A stretch of 64,000 bases of DNA from Mycobacterium sp. SVM_VP21 (GTDB taxonomy: Bacteria > Actinomycetota > Actinomycetes > Mycobacteriales > Mycobacteriaceae): the NCBI GenBank assembly GCA_024758765.1, contig CP101406.1, positions 4,774,001-4,838,000 on the forward strand, written 5' to 3'. This document shows positions 44,266 to 56,471 of this stretch, in pieces. The translations under genes were made by a program, and so were the position numbers. Each line of letters opens with the position of its first letter. Within the stretch, counting starts at the first letter, position 1. A model generated the notes under the pieces. The model saw only the letters and a program-made list of their open reading frames with translations. It did no database searches and had not been told where the DNA came from.

Positions 44266-45372
44266 TCAGAATCGGATGAGTCCTCGGATGTTGCGGCCCG
44301 ATCGCATATCCGCGTAGCCTTCGTTGATCTGATCGAGGGTGTACTCACGGGTGATCAGCTCATCCAGCTTGAGGTGTCCGGCGTTGTAGAGCTCGACGAG
44401 CCGCGGGATGTCGTGGGCGGCGTTCGACGAACCGTACAGAGCGCCGCGGATCTGCTTTTCATACAGCGTCAATTCCAGCAGTGAACCCGACATCGAGGTG
44501 TCTTCGGGGTGCCCGATCGCGGTAACGACCACACGGCCGCGTTTACCGACCAAGGACAGCGCCTCGCCGATGTAGGACCCTTCGGCGACATCGGTGGTCA
44601 AGACGCAGACATCGGCGAGTTTGCCGCGGGTGATGTCACTGATCAGTGACCAGGCCTCGTCGATCGTGGCAACGGCATGCGTCGCACCGAAACCGCCGGC
44701 TTGTTCACGCTTGAACGCCACCGGATCGACAGCCACGATGTTCAACGCGCCCGCGATGCGGGCACCCTGAATCGCATTCATGCCGATGCCACCGGCTCCG
44801 ATCACTACCACGGTATCCCCGGCACGCACCTCACCGGTGCGCACCGCCGACCCGTACCCGGTCGTCACACCACACCCGATCAACGCCGCCTTGTCCAGCG
44901 GTGTCCCCTGGTCGATTTTGACCAGAGACGCCTTGGGGACCACGGTGTATTCCGAGAACGTGCCCAGCAGGCACATCTGGCCGACGTCCTCACCCCGGGC
45001 ATGGAAACGGTAAGTGCCGTCGATCTGGGGTCCCATCATGAGCGCGGCACCCAAGTCGCACATGTTCCCCATCCCCCGCGCGCAATAGGAACAGTGCCCA
45101 CACGACGGCAGGAACGTCAGGATCACCGAATCGCCCTCGGCGACGTTCTCGACACCCGCACCCACTTCGACCACGGTGCCGGCACCCTCGTGGCCACCGA
45201 CGACGGGCAGCGGAATGGGCAGGTCGCCGGTCACGAGGTGTTCGTCGGAATGGCACAACCCGGTCGCGGTCAGCTGGACGAGCACTTCATCGGGGCCGGG
45301 AGGATCCAACTCGATGTCCTCGACTTCCCACTTTTCTCCTAGGCCCCACAGCACTGCAGCACGTGTCTTCAT
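44266..45372 (-). CDS. NDMA-dependent-type zinc alcohol dehydrogenase
   Basis: 368-residue medium-chain dehydrogenase. Catalytic zinc ligands in GLCHSDEHLVTG and GGHEGAG, structural zinc cysteines in LPSCGHCSYCARGMGNMCDLG, and coenzyme motif VVVIGAGGIGMNAIQGA. It matches the mycobacterial alcohol dehydrogenases annotated as NDMA-dependent (AdhD/Rv3086-like), which often keep NAD(H) tightly bound. ATG at 45372 with AAGGAG eight bases upstream; the longer open frame is not credible. It is 46 bp after the acyl-CoA ligase. Likely oxidises the alcohol made by the CYP153-like P450 or released by ester hydrolysis. Confidence 0.92.
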   Translation of the reverse strand: MKTRAAVLWGLGEKWEVEDIELDPPGPDEVLVQLTATGLCHSDEHLVTGDLPIPLPVVGGHEGAGTVVEVGAGVENVAEGDSVILTFLPSCGHCSYCARGMGNMCDLGAALMMGPQIDGTYRFHARGEDVGQMCLLGTFSEYTVVPKASLVKIDQGTPLDKAALIGCGVTTGYGSAVRTGEVRAGDTVVVIGAGGIGMNAIQGARIAGALNIVAVDPVAFKREQAGGFGATHAVATIDEAWSLISDITRGKLADVCVLTTDVAEGSYIGEALSLVGKRGRVVVTAIGHPEDTSMSGSLLELTLYEKQIRGALYGSSNAAHDIPRLVELYNAGHLKLDELITREYTLDQINEGYADMRSGRNIRGLIRF

Positions 45373-45418
45373 ATGTGTCTCCTTAACGTCAGTGTTTCGG
45401 TCGCAGTGGATTGATGAT

Positions 45419-47047
45419 TCACGCCAGCGTCTCGATGATGAGGTCACCGTCGCCGAACTGGCGGCGCAGCTTCTTCTTGTCGAACTTGCCAGTGGAAGTC
45501 AGCGGAATGTCGGTGACGAACGCCCACCGTTCCGGTAGCCACCACTTGGCCACCCGCGCACGCAGAAATTCGGTCAGCTCCGCCGCGGTGGCGGTGCGGT
45601 CGGCAGCCAGGACGACCACCGCCAGCGGCCGTTCCTGCCACTTGTCGTCGGGCACTCCAATCACCGTGGCGGTGCGCACCGCAGGGTGAGCGGCCAACTC
45701 GTTCTCCAATTCCACCGAGGAGATCCATTCGCCCCCGGACTTGATGACATCCTTGGAGCGGTCGGTCAGCGCGATGAACGCGTCCGCGCTGATCGTCCCG
45801 ACGTCCCCGGTACGCAACCACCCGTCCGGCGACGCCGCCGGACTGTCATTCTCGTAATACGACTGAGTGATCCACGGGCCGCGGACTTGAATCTCCCCCA
45901 CCGATTTTCCGTCCCACGGTTGTTCTGCACCGCTGTCATCGACGATGCGGGCCTGCACACCGGCCACCACCCGGCCCTGGGTTGCGCGCAGGTGAAGCGA
46001 CCTCTCCGGGGTATCAGAACTCCGCGGCAGAGCGACCGAGGCCAGCGGGGAAGTCTCAGTCATCCCCCAAGCCTGCACAATGCGGATGCCCAGCTCGTCA
46101 TAGGCGGTCATCAACGACCGCGGAACCGCCGAACCACCGCAGGCCACCATCTTCAGCGAACTCACGTCATGGCCGGGATTGTCGCGCAGGTAGTGCAGAA
46201 CATCGGTCCAGATCGTCGGCACCGCCCCCGCCATCGTCGGTCGCACCGCCTCGATCATCTCCACTAGAGGCCCCGCCTGCAGGAAACGGTCAGGCAGCAG
46301 AAGCTGCGCGCCGGCCATCATCGCCGCATACGGCAACCCCCACGCGTTGGCGTGGAACATCGGAACGATCGCCAACACCGTGTCGTCATGACCGATGCCC
46401 AAGGCATTCGAAGTGCACGCCGCCTGCGAGTGCAACCACGTCGAACGATGGCTGTAGACAACACCTTTCGGATGCCCGGTGGTACCGCTCGTATAGCACA
46501 TCGCTGCGGCCGACTGCTCGTCGACGTCGGGCCAGTCGAACGTACTCGACTGGGCGGCCACCACATCGTCGTACCGTAGGACGTCCTTTCCGCACCCCTC
46601 GACCGCGGCAAGATCGCCGGTTCCGGTCACTAGCACCGTGCGCACCGAGGTCATCGACGGCAACGCCGCCGCCAAAAGGGCCAGCACCGTACTGTCGACG
46701 ATGATCACCCGATCCTCGGCATGATTGGCGATCCACGTCAGCTGTTCCGGCGGCAGCCGCAGGTTCAACGTATGCAGCACCGCGCCCATCGACGGCACCG
46801 CCGCGTAACAGTCCAGATGCTCCTGGTTGCTCCACTGTAACGTCGCGACACGCTCATCTCCACGGATGCCGATCTGGCGCAGAGCATTTGCCAACCGTGC
46901 CGCACGCTCACCCACCTCGCGATAGGACACCCCAGAGATCTGCCGGGGTCCGCGCGCAGTCAGCACCTCGCGATCGCCATGAACTGCCGAAGCATGGGCC
47001 ACGATCGCGGGCACAGTCAACGCAACGTCCTGCATCGTGCTCCTCAT
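45419..47047 (-). CDS. fatty acid-CoA ligase (FadD/AlkK-type)
   Basis: 542-residue acyl-CoA synthetase, paralogous to 13198-14823 along its whole length. P-loop [66 protein letters not shown] and C-terminal catalytic Lys in [10 protein letters not shown]. It follows the SCP2-like gene and precedes the alcohol dehydrogenase, in the order expected for terminal oxidation of an alkyl chain to an activated fatty acid. Similar to ligases of alkane-degradation loci rather than to FadD13 in size. Confidence 0.92.
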   Translation of the reverse strand: MRSTMQDVALTVPAIVAHASAVHGDREVLTARGPRQISGVSYREVGERAARLANALRQIGIRGDERVATLQWSNQEHLDCYAAVPSMGAVLHTLNLRLPPEQLTWIANHAEDRVIIVDSTVLALLAAALPSMTSVRTVLVTGTGDLAAVEGCGKDVLRYDDVVAAQSSTFDWPDVDEQSAAAMCYTSGTTGHPKGVVYSHRSTWLHSQAACTSNALGIGHDDTVLAIVPMFHANAWGLPYAAMMAGAQLLLPDRFLQAGPLVEMIEAVRPTMAGAVPTIWTDVLHYLRDNPGHDVSSLKMVACGGSAVPRSLMTAYDELGIRIVQAWGMTETSPLASVALPRSSDTPERSLHLRATQGRVVAGVQARIVDDSGAEQPWDGKSVGEIQVRGPWITQSYYENDSPAASPDGWLRTGDVGTISADAFIALTDRSKDVIKSGGEWISSVELENELAAHPAVRTATVIGVPDDKWQERPLAVVVLAADRTATAAELTEFLRARVAKWWLPERWAFVTDIPLTSTGKFDKKKLRRQFGDGDLIIETLA

Positions 47048-47083
47048 CGCACACCCGCCCTACAGCCCGCGGTGAGGCGAGGG

Positions 47084-47506
47084 TCACGCATCGATGAGGT
47101 CCTGCCGATTCTGGCTCTCCAGCATCAACCGGTACTCGGGGAACAGGTTCTTGGCCTGCGGGATCAACTTGATCAACTTCGGCACCGGACCTTTCGCACG
47201 TACCGTTCCCTTGGCCATCGCCATCGTCAAGTTCACCTTCCCCAACCAGAACTTGTTCCCCGTGTCTGCCGACATGAACAACTCCACGTTGGGCACCGCG
47301 GTACTGGCCGCTCCGGTCTCCACCACCTTGTTCGGCATGTCCACCGTCACAACCGCATCCGGATCTGTGTAATGCACCCGCAACACCACACCCGAATTCG
47401 CGAGCTTGTCCGCCAGACCTTCCTTCTCCAAACCCCGCCGAAAGATCCCGCCCAGGAAGGCATAGACCTCGTCCTCGTCCCTAAATACCGCCACCGTCAA
47501 CCTCAA
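47084..47506 (-). CDS. SCP2-like sterol/lipid-binding protein
   Basis: 140-residue protein resembling the SCP2 sterol-carrier fold: VYAFLGGIFRRGLEKEGLADKL, VLRVHYTDPDAVVTVDM, and NKFWLGKVNLTMAMAKGTVRAKG, the strand-turn motif typical of SCP2 domains in mycobacterial lipid loci. No catalytic residues are expected; it would bind or present an acyl chain to neighbouring enzymes. The start is uncertain: TTG at 47506 or GTG at 47494. It is 36 bp upstream of the acyl-CoA ligase. The 249-bp gap upstream contains only a short GAACA tandem repeat (near 47520-47540). Confidence 0.72.
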   Translation of the reverse strand: MRLTVAVFRDEDEVYAFLGGIFRRGLEKEGLADKLANSGVVLRVHYTDPDAVVTVDMPNKVVETGAASTAVPNVELFMSADTGNKFWLGKVNLTMAMAKGTVRAKGPVPKLIKLIPQAKNLFPEYRLMLESQNRQDLIDA

Positions 47507-47755
47507 CTAACCTCATTGTCAGAACAGAACAGAACAGAACAGGCACCGACTTCTGACGCTGCTCCTCCGGAAAGAATCGTCATGCTCGTTGGGAAACCCC
47601 ACTAGGTCCTGATGCGCTGCGCCAAGGCGACCGCCGGGCAGCCGCTAGCGTTCCTTTGCCAGCGGGGCTGGATGGCAATTGTCACTGAAGTACCTCTCCA
47701 AGACACGCGTCGCATCCGCCGTCGTCGTTCCCACCGCCTACGCACCGCCGGCACC

Positions 47756-48958
47756 TCAGTCCGAGCCGGCGAGCACCAGTTCGGCCCGTTCGACGGCGAC
47801 TTGCTGCGTGATGACCCGCTTGCTGAACATGAAGTCGCGGGGACGGTTGATGCAGTCGGCGGCAATGAGCTCGCCGGCACGGAGGTAGAAGCAGGTGAAG
47901 TCGCGGTCCCGGGTCGGGTCGCCGCTGAGGACGACCTCGTCGTACCCGGTGTTGAGACCGGCGATCTGGAGCTTGAGGTCGTATTGATCTGACCAGAACC
48001 ATGGAAGGGCCGCAATCTTCTTGGACTTCCCACAGACGGTCGCGGCGGCGACCTTGGCCTGCTCGGCCGCGCTCGGCACGGACTCCAGGCGGATGCGACG
48101 GCCGTAACGGGCCATGTCGTGGCTGGCGCAGTCCCCGGCGGCCACGATGTCGGGGTCGCTAGTCCGGGCCCGATCGTCGATCACGACGCCGTTGTCGACG
48201 ACCAGGCCCGCGGTGGCGGCGAGCTCGGTGTTCGGCTCCACGCCGATGCCGACAATGACGAGGTCGGCGGGAATTGATTCGCCACTGGCCAGGATTACTT
48301 CGCGGACCCTGCCGTCGCCGGACAGAGCCTCGACCAGCGTGCCCGTCCGGATGTTGACGCCCTCCTCCCGGTGGATCCGGTCGAAGAACTCCGATACCTC
48401 CGGGGCGGTGACCCGTTCAAGGACGCGCCCGGTCGCCTCGAGCAGGGTGACCTCCAGACCCAGTGCACGCAACGAGGCGGCTGTCTCCAGTCCGATGTAG
48501 CCGCCGCCCACGATCACCGCCCGACGCCCGGGGCCGGCGGCCTCTCGGATCATCTCGCCGTCCGCGGCGGTGCGTAGGTAGAAGACTCCGGCCAGGTCCG
48601 CTCCCGGGGTGGGGAGCCGACGAGGCCGGGCGCCAGTGCACAGCGCGAGCTTGTCGTAGGGCAGTGCGTCGCCGGTACTCAGCACGACATGACCAGCCGA
48701 GCGGTCGATCGCCGCCACCGTCGCATCCAGGAGTCGGATCCGCTGCTTGGCGTAGAAATCCGAGTTGCGGATCGCGAGTTCGGCCAGTTCGCATTTGTCG
48801 GCCAGGTACGACTTGGACAGCGGGGGCCGCTGGTAGGGCAACGCCGACTCATCGCCGACGAGGACGATCTCGCCGTCCCACCCTTCTCGGCGAAGACTGG
48901 CGGCGAGCTGGGTGCCCGCGTGGCTGGCCCCCGCGATGACCGCTCGCTGCACGGTCAT
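47756..48958 (-). CDS. ferredoxin reductase (FAD/NAD(P)-dependent)
   Basis: 400-residue putidaredoxin-reductase-like flavoprotein. FAD site RAVIAGASHAGTQLAASLR, YQRPPLSKSYL, NAD site AVIVGGGYIGLETAASLRALG, second FAD site DPDIVAAGDCASHDMARYG, and the C-terminal dimer/ferredoxin-facing WFWSDQYDLKLQIAG. It passes electrons from NADH to a 2Fe-2S ferredoxin feeding the P450. Its ATG overlaps the P450 stop by 4 bp. The reductase-P450-ferredoxin trio is the arrangement of CYP153 alkane hydroxylase loci. Confidence 0.93.
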   Translation of the reverse strand: MTVQRAVIAGASHAGTQLAASLRREGWDGEIVLVGDESALPYQRPPLSKSYLADKCELAELAIRNSDFYAKQRIRLLDATVAAIDRSAGHVVLSTGDALPYDKLALCTGARPRRLPTPGADLAGVFYLRTAADGEMIREAAGPGRRAVIVGGGYIGLETAASLRALGLEVTLLEATGRVLERVTAPEVSEFFDRIHREEGVNIRTGTLVEALSGDGRVREVILASGESIPADLVIVGIGVEPNTELAATAGLVVDNGVVIDDRARTSDPDIVAAGDCASHDMARYGRRIRLESVPSAAEQAKVAAATVCGKSKKIAALPWFWSDQYDLKLQIAGLNTGYDEVVLSGDPTRDRDFTCFYLRAGELIAADCINRPRDFMFSKRVITQQVAVERAELVLAGSD

Positions 48959-50346
48959 GCGCCACCTTTCGGGATGAGGCGGACCATCAGCTTACTGATC
49001 CCCCTCACGAAGTTGGACTGCACGTACTCGGGCTCACCGACGACCTCGATGTTCTCGAACCGCGGAAGCAGCTCCTCCCACAGGATCCGCAACTGCATCT
49101 CGGCCAGCCGGTTACCCATACAGCGGTGCACGCCGAAACCGAAGGAGATGTGGTTACGGGCGTTGGCCCGGTCGATAATCAGGTCATCGGGCCGATCGAA
49201 CACGCGCTCGTCGCGGTTGCCCGAGGCGTACCACATCAGGACCTTATCGCCCTTGCGGATGAACTGCCCGTTGAGCACAGTGTCGGCCTTGGCGATCCGG
49301 CGCATATGCGCGAGCGGGGTTTGCCACCGGATGATCTCCGAGACCATGTTGGGGATCAGCTCGGGGTTCGCCTTCAGCTTCTCAAACTGGTCAGGGAACT
49401 CGTTCAGCGCCAGAACACCACCGCTCATGGAATTGCGGGTCGTATCGTTGCCACCCACGATCAGCAATACCAAGTTGCCCAAGAACTCCATCGGGCGATC
49501 GATCAGGTCCTTGGTGCTCTCGTCGCTCTGCAACATGGTGATCAGATCGAAGCCGGGCAGCTCTCCGGCAGCTTTCCGGGCTGCCTTGTCCCGCCAGTGA
49601 GCGCTGAGACCTCTAGCCATATCGACCATGCCGCGAAATATCTCGTCGTTGTCCGAGGGCCCACCGTTGGCTTGCTCCATGGAGGTGGCGAGATCGGACC
49701 ATTGGACGAGCTTGCGCCGCTGCTCGTACGGGAAGTCCAGCAGCGTGGCCAGCATGCGCGCGGTTAGCTCGATCGAGACGTGCTGCACCCAGTTGAACGG
49801 TTCGCCAAGCGGCAGAGCGTCGAGCACGTCTACCACCCGCTCGCGGATGAGGCCCTCCATCTCACGCAGGTTCTTCGGTGCGACCACACCCTGGACAGCC
49901 TGCCGTTGCCGGTCGTGTTTCGGGGGGTCCATCGCGATGAACATCGCAATGTCGAGGAAGCGCGGCGGGCTCCCGATGACGATGAACGGCTCGGAGGAGA
50001 AGACCTCGTGGTTCTTGTCGACGGCCACGATGTCGGCATGCCGCGTCACCGACCAGAACGGGCCGAACGCGCTGTGGGCCTGATAGTGCACGGGAGCCTC
50101 GTTGCGTAGGCGCTCGTAATAGGACTTCCAGCGACCCTGACGATAGAGGAAAGGATTGCTAAGGTCGATGTCGGTCAGTTCAACCTCGTCAGCCGGCGGG
50201 ATCGGTCGCTCGATGAAGATTTTTTCACCGTTGGTGCCGGTGACCCAGCGCCGCGTTCTGTCGTAGAGGTGGGCGCCCTGGATTATTCGGTCCATCGGAA
50301 TTGTTGCCTGAGCCTTGGCAGTGACTGCCTCGCGAATATTGCTCAC
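48955..50346 (-). CDS. cytochrome P450, CYP153-like terminal hydroxylase
   Basis: 463-residue P450. I-helix LIVGGNDTTRNS, ExxR in EIIRWQTP, MDPPKHDRQRQAVQG, and haem loop FGFGVHRCMGNRLAEMQLRILWEE with ligand Cys409. This haem-loop sequence and the N-terminal length are characteristic of the CYP153 family, soluble P450s that hydroxylate the terminal carbon of alkanes or fatty acids. It is flanked by a ferredoxin-reductase gene (4-bp overlap) and, 20 bp upstream, by the 3' end of a ferredoxin gene. The family call is from motif memory. Confidence 0.9.
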   Translation of the reverse strand: MSNIREAVTAKAQATIPMDRIIQGAHLYDRTRRWVTGTNGEKIFIERPIPPADEVELTDIDLSNPFLYRQGRWKSYYERLRNEAPVHYQAHSAFGPFWSVTRHADIVAVDKNHEVFSSEPFIVIGSPPRFLDIAMFIAMDPPKHDRQRQAVQGVVAPKNLREMEGLIRERVVDVLDALPLGEPFNWVQHVSIELTARMLATLLDFPYEQRRKLVQWSDLATSMEQANGGPSDNDEIFRGMVDMARGLSAHWRDKAARKAAGELPGFDLITMLQSDESTKDLIDRPMEFLGNLVLLIVGGNDTTRNSMSGGVLALNEFPDQFEKLKANPELIPNMVSEIIRWQTPLAHMRRIAKADTVLNGQFIRKGDKVLMWYASGNRDERVFDRPDDLIIDRANARNHISFGFGVHRCMGNRLAEMQLRILWEELLPRFENIEVVGEPEYVQSNFVRGISKLMVRLIPKGGA

Positions 50347-50366
50347 GTCTCACCTCTCTTTCGTCA

Positions 50367-50493
50367 TCACAGTTGGAACTCGGGCAGATGGACGATCAAA
50401 CCGTCCCACGCCTCAGAGACCTGCATCTGGCAGGACAGCCGGGAGGTCGGCTGACGCTCGGGGTTCATCGCGAGCATCTCCTCTTCATTGGCC
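50367..50493 (-). pseudogene. 2Fe-2S ferredoxin, C-terminal fragment
   Basis: About 42 codons remain, reading ANEEEMLAMNPERQPTSRLSCQMQVSEAWDG and ending LPEFQL, which contain the last cluster-ligand Cys (RLSCQ) and C-terminus of a putidaredoxin-type ferredoxin. The upstream ~65 codons with the other three cysteines are replaced by an IS256-like end at 50494. It would be the electron carrier for the CYP153-like P450 next door. Confidence 0.85.
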
Positions 50494-50604
50494 CCGGGTT
50501 GCGTCCAGCAGAGTGGTGTACGAGTCGGACCTGATCAGCGGGACCGGCGTGTCGTTGCCGAATGATTGAAGGTCATCGCGTGATTCTTCGAGAGACCCGT
50601 CAAA
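50494..50604. mobile_element. 111-bp terminal end of an IS256-like element, copy 1
   Basis: Identical, in inverted orientation, to 62705-62815; identity is bounded on both sides at exactly 111 bases. The outer end reads GGGTTGCGTCCAGCAGAGTG, like ends of mycobacterial IS256-family elements (from memory). No transposase remains. It interrupts the ferredoxin gene. Confidence 0.65.
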
Positions 50605-50605
50605 G
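50604..50605. other. probable contig join 3
   Basis: The IS256-like tail stops after 111 bases and gives way to unrelated sequence leading to xerD. The same 111 bases stop equally abruptly at 62705, where another join is inferred. Confidence 0.7.
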
Positions 50606-50749
50606 TCCAACACACGGGCCCAACAAGGAATCAGTTACAGATCCCTTCCTGACACCTCCGGAGGCATTTGAGAAGGACCAACTTGATCTATATCAGCGAG
50701 CCTCGACGCAGGAGAGGCGAAGCTGGACCGCCGACACAGGCCCCAGCGG
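50605..50749. other. unassigned sequence before xerD
   Basis: No gene recognised. By analogy with the other joins, the first ~111 bases are probably another repeat end (for example an insertion sequence copied elsewhere in the genome), with single-copy sequence from about 50716. Confidence 0.4.
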
Positions 50750-51726
50750 CTAACGCGCGCGAGGATGCGCCTCGGCCCACACCTCGCGCAGGGCGTTGAC
50801 CGTCACCAACGTATAGATCTGGGTGGTGGTCACCGAGGCGTGGCCGAGCAGCTCTTGCACCACCCGCACGTCGGCGCCGCCGTCGAGCAGATGGGTCGCG
50901 AATGAGTGCCGCAGCGTGTGCGGTGACACTTTGGCGGTGATCCCGGCCCGCTCGGCGGCGTCTTGCAGCACCTGCCAGGCGCTCTGCCGCGACAGCCTCC
51001 CCCCGCGGGCGTTGAGGAACACCGCGGCGGTACCGCGGCCGCGGCCGGCCAGCTCCGGACGGCCCCGCACCAGGTAGGCGTCCAGCGCCGCGACCGCCGG
51101 CCGGCCGACCGGCACCAATCGCTGCTTGCCGCCCTTGCCGTGCAACAGCACCGACCGGTCTGCGACATCAATATCGTCGATGTCCATTCCCACGGCCTCC
51201 GAGATGCGGGATCCGGTGGAGTACAGCATCTCCAGCAATGCGCGGTTGCGCAGCGTCAACGGCCCGTCAGCCTCGCTGGGGGTACCACCCGCTTGCGGGG
51301 GAGCGCCGCCGGCACCGGCCAGCAGCGCCGCCACCTCGTCAACGGTCAGGCTCTTGGGCAGGCGCCGCCCCGGTGTCGGCGGCTTGACCGAGCGCGCCAC
51401 GTCGGCCGCCACCAGCCCCTCGGCGGCGGCGAACCGGTGCAGGCCGCGCACCGCGATCAGCGCGCGCCCCGCCGAGACCGCCGACAGGCCGGGCACGCCG
51501 TTGTCGGGGTCGCCACGACGCAGCGTCACCAGAAAATCGGTGACGTCGCCTTCGCCGACGCCGGCCAGGTCTTCGATCCCGCGGGCCAGCAGGTGCTCGC
51601 GGTAGCGGCGCAGGTCGCGCCGATAGGAACTCAACGTGTTGGCCGCGACCCCGCGCTCGATGGTCAGGTGGTCCAGATACCCCTGCAACTGCCCGCCCAG
51701 CGGGCCCACCGGCTGGGCCGCCGCCG

Positions 51727-51730
<4 letters not shown>
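50750..51730 (-). CDS. xerD: site-specific tyrosine recombinase XerD
   Basis: 326-residue tyrosine recombinase (Rv1701 position) that resolves chromosome dimers at dif with its partner XerC. N-terminal SAM-like core-binding domain ([23 protein letters not shown]), catalytic Arg in [32 protein letters not shown] with His-x-x-Arg, and [13 protein letters not shown] with the nucleophilic Tyr. A ~15-residue insertion ([18 protein letters not shown]) lies in the interdomain linker. The start overlaps the NUDIX stop (ATGA). The open frame extends 15 codons upstream, but that start would lie inside the NUDIX gene. Confidence 0.94.
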
Positions 51731-54292
<2,562 letters not shown>

Positions 54293-55252
54293 CTATTGCG
54301 CCAGGGTGACCGAGCCGGCGCCGTGGCCGATGCCGTACTGGCCCGGCTGGCCCCCGCCGATCAGGCTGCTCACCGCCATCACGGTGGTGATCCGGCCCGA
54401 CTCGATGTCCACGTCGTCGACGGTGCTGATCGTGCCGGCCACCGCGGAATCGGTGCGTGCCATAGCCACCGCCGCGGTGCCCGACGCCGACCCGTCGCGG
54501 CCGGCCAGCACCGTCGCCGAACCGTGCGGGGCCAGTGCCGCGGCGAACCGGGCCACGCTCAACCCGGCGGTGCCGGCGTCTTCCGGCAACGCCCCGCCGG
54601 TGACCACGATGGCGGCGTTGGCGGCCGGGAAGCGCTCTTGGGCGTAGGTGACGAAACCGGTGTCGCGCAGCGCGGCCAGCACGGTGGCGCGGGCGGTGTC
54701 ATCGACAGCGGGGCCGGGCGGAGTCGGGGGCTCGGGACGGCGCGAGTTGATCAGCAGTGCGATCCCGAGCAGGTCGCCGGCCTGGGCGTCCTGGTCGACC
54801 AGGCTGGTGCTCAATTGAGCGCCAGCCGGCACGATCCCGGACTCCAGCACGGCACGCAGCTTCTCCTCGGCGTTGCCGTCGACGAACTGCGCCGTCAGTG
54901 TCACCGTTCCGGTGACGGTTCCGCCGGCCTGCCCGATGATCCGCGAGACCGCCTCGACGTCGTCGTCGGCCGCGTCAGGGGTCCGGAAGATCACCGTGGA
55001 TTTCCCGGTCAGCGCGTCGTGCACCATCCGGGGCGCCATCTGGGCATCGAAATCGTTGGCGTTGCGCAGTCGTTCGCTCAGCGCGTTGTGCTGTTCGCGC
55101 AGCGCGTCGACCTGCTCCCGCAGATCCTGCTTGTCGGACTGCATGCCGGCCATCAACGGACCCGACAACAGTCCCGAACCTAGGACGACGCCGAATACCA
55201 GTGCCAGCAGCACTGCCGTCAGCGACATCGCGTGGTAGCGAGGGGTGATCAT
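54293..55252 (-). CDS. mctB: MctB/SteB-type outer-membrane copper transporter / septum protein (Rv1698)
   Basis: 319-residue secreted protein: N-terminal hydrophobic helix (AMSLTAVLLALVFGVVLGSGLL), a coiled coil (DLREQVDALREQHNALSERL) at residues ~42-62, then mixed alpha/beta sequence. M. tuberculosis Rv1698 is reported as the copper-efflux channel MctB, and the corynebacterial homologue SteB works with SteA in cell separation. The gene adjoins steA, upstream of it in the genome order but transcribed from the same strand 37 bp downstream, supporting a joint role. Confidence 0.9.
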   Translation of the reverse strand: MITPRYHAMSLTAVLLALVFGVVLGSGLLSGPLMAGMQSDKQDLREQVDALREQHNALSERLRNANDFDAQMAPRMVHDALTGKSTVIFRTPDAADDDVEAVSRIIGQAGGTVTGTVTLTAQFVDGNAEEKLRAVLESGIVPAGAQLSTSLVDQDAQAGDLLGIALLINSRRPEPPTPPGPAVDDTARATVLAALRDTGFVTYAQERFPAANAAIVVTGGALPEDAGTAGLSVARFAAALAPHGSATVLAGRDGSASGTAAVAMARTDSAVAGTISTVDDVDIESGRITTVMAVSSLIGGGQPGQYGIGHGAGSVTLAQ

Positions 55253-55289
55253 GGCGGTGCTGACCCCGATCCTTTTGCGTCGATCCCTT

Positions 55290-56471
55290 TTAGGTCACCC
55301 AGTGCCGCAACCACTGCGACAGGTGCTGCCAGTAGTGCCCGAGCCACTCGAGCACCACGGCGTCGGTCCGCGATACCCACAGCGCGACGATGATCGCCAT
55401 CAGCATGGTCAACACCAGCAGCGCGATCGCGCCGGCCGAAATCCGGTTGCGGTAGAGCGTGGCGACCGCGCGGGCGTCCACCAGCTTCTCGCCGACCTTG
55501 AGTCGGGTCATGAACATCGACGGGTTGGTCAGCTGACGGGTCCGGTCGAAGAACGTCTCGATGTTGGCGGTGTGCCCGGCCGTCACCAGTAGCGCCGCAC
55601 CGTGGTGGTCGGCCAGCAGCAGCGCCAGGTCCATCGCGGAACCGGCGGCCGGGAAGGTCATGGCACCGACACCCAGGTCCTGGATGCGCTCCAGACCGGG
55701 CGCGTGGCCGTCCGCGTCTGCGGGCAGCACGACCTGCGAGCCGCACCGCAGCACTTCGGCGCTCATCTGGTCGGGGTCGCCGACGATCAGCTGCGGGCGG
55801 TAGCCGGCCTTGCGCAGCACGTCGGCTCCGGCACCGATGCCGATCAGCACCGGCTGGTACTCCTTGATGAACGGCTTGAGGCACTTGAGGTCGTCAGTGG
55901 CGGTAGCTTCGTCACCGACCAGCACCACGTGGCGACGTCGCAGGTCGACGTCGATCTCGGGGATCCCGATGCCGTCGATCAGCAGCGGGCTCTCGCTGCG
56001 AATGAACTCGATGGTGTTGCCGGCGAAGGACTCCAGGTGGGCCACCAGCCCGCTCTTGGCCTCGATCATCATGTCGGCGATCTCGACGTCGCTGCGTTCG
56101 ACGCCGCGGGCCAGCCGGCGGTCGCCGGAGTAGACGGCGCCGTTGTAGAGGCGGATCTTGGCGCCGTCCCGGATCTTCTTGAACACCGTGGGTCCGGCTT
56201 CGTCGATCAGCGTGACGCCGTTGGCGACCAGCACCTCCGGTCCCAGGTTCGGGTAGCGCCCGGAGATCGATGCCGAGGCGTTGACGACGCCGGCGATCTG
56301 GGCTTCCACCAGGGCGTCGGCGGTGATCCGGTCCAGGTCGAGAATGTCGAGGACCACGATGTCGCCGGGGCCAACCCTGCGCAGCAGTCGGTCGATGTCG
56401 TGGTCAACCCGAGCCGTACCGACAAGGCCAGGCCGGGCGGTGTTACGAGACAGCAGCGCAGACATCTTCAT
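55290..56471 (-). CDS. steA: SteA, cytokinetic ring/septum protein (Rv1697)
   Basis: 393-residue protein with a thiamin-pyrophosphokinase-like catalytic core lacking clear TPK function: GDIVVLDILDLDRITADALVEA, NASASISGRYPNLGPEVLVANG, SPLLIDGIGIPEIDVDLRRRHV, IVGDPDQMS, and VLPADADGHAPGLERIQDLG. A single C-terminal transmembrane helix (AIALLVLTMLMAIIVALWVS) anchors it. In Corynebacterium glutamicum SteA recruits SteB to the septum. The start MKMSALLSRNTARPGLVG at 56471 fits the family; the frame extends 24 codons upstream without support. Confidence 0.92.
   Translation of the reverse strand: MKMSALLSRNTARPGLVGTARVDHDIDRLLRRVGPGDIVVLDILDLDRITADALVEAQIAGVVNASASISGRYPNLGPEVLVANGVTLIDEAGPTVFKKIRDGAKIRLYNGAVYSGDRRLARGVERSDVEIADMMIEAKSGLVAHLESFAGNTIEFIRSESPLLIDGIGIPEIDVDLRRRHVVLVGDEATATDDLKCLKPFIKEYQPVLIGIGAGADVLRKAGYRPQLIVGDPDQMSAEVLRCGSQVVLPADADGHAPGLERIQDLGVGAMTFPAAGSAMDLALLLADHHGAALLVTAGHTANIETFFDRTRQLTNPSMFMTRLKVGEKLVDARAVATLYRNRISAGAIALLVLTMLMAIIVALWVSRTDAVVLEWLGHYWQHLSQWLRHWVT

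Noticed and set aside
47520..47545. GAACA tandem repeat as a regulatory iteron
   Set aside because: Only about four copies of a pentamer; a simple sequence tract with no symmetry.
50562..50753. 63-codon open frame before xerD
   Set aside because: It spans the inferred join at 50604/50605 and so mixes IS256-like and unrelated sequence.
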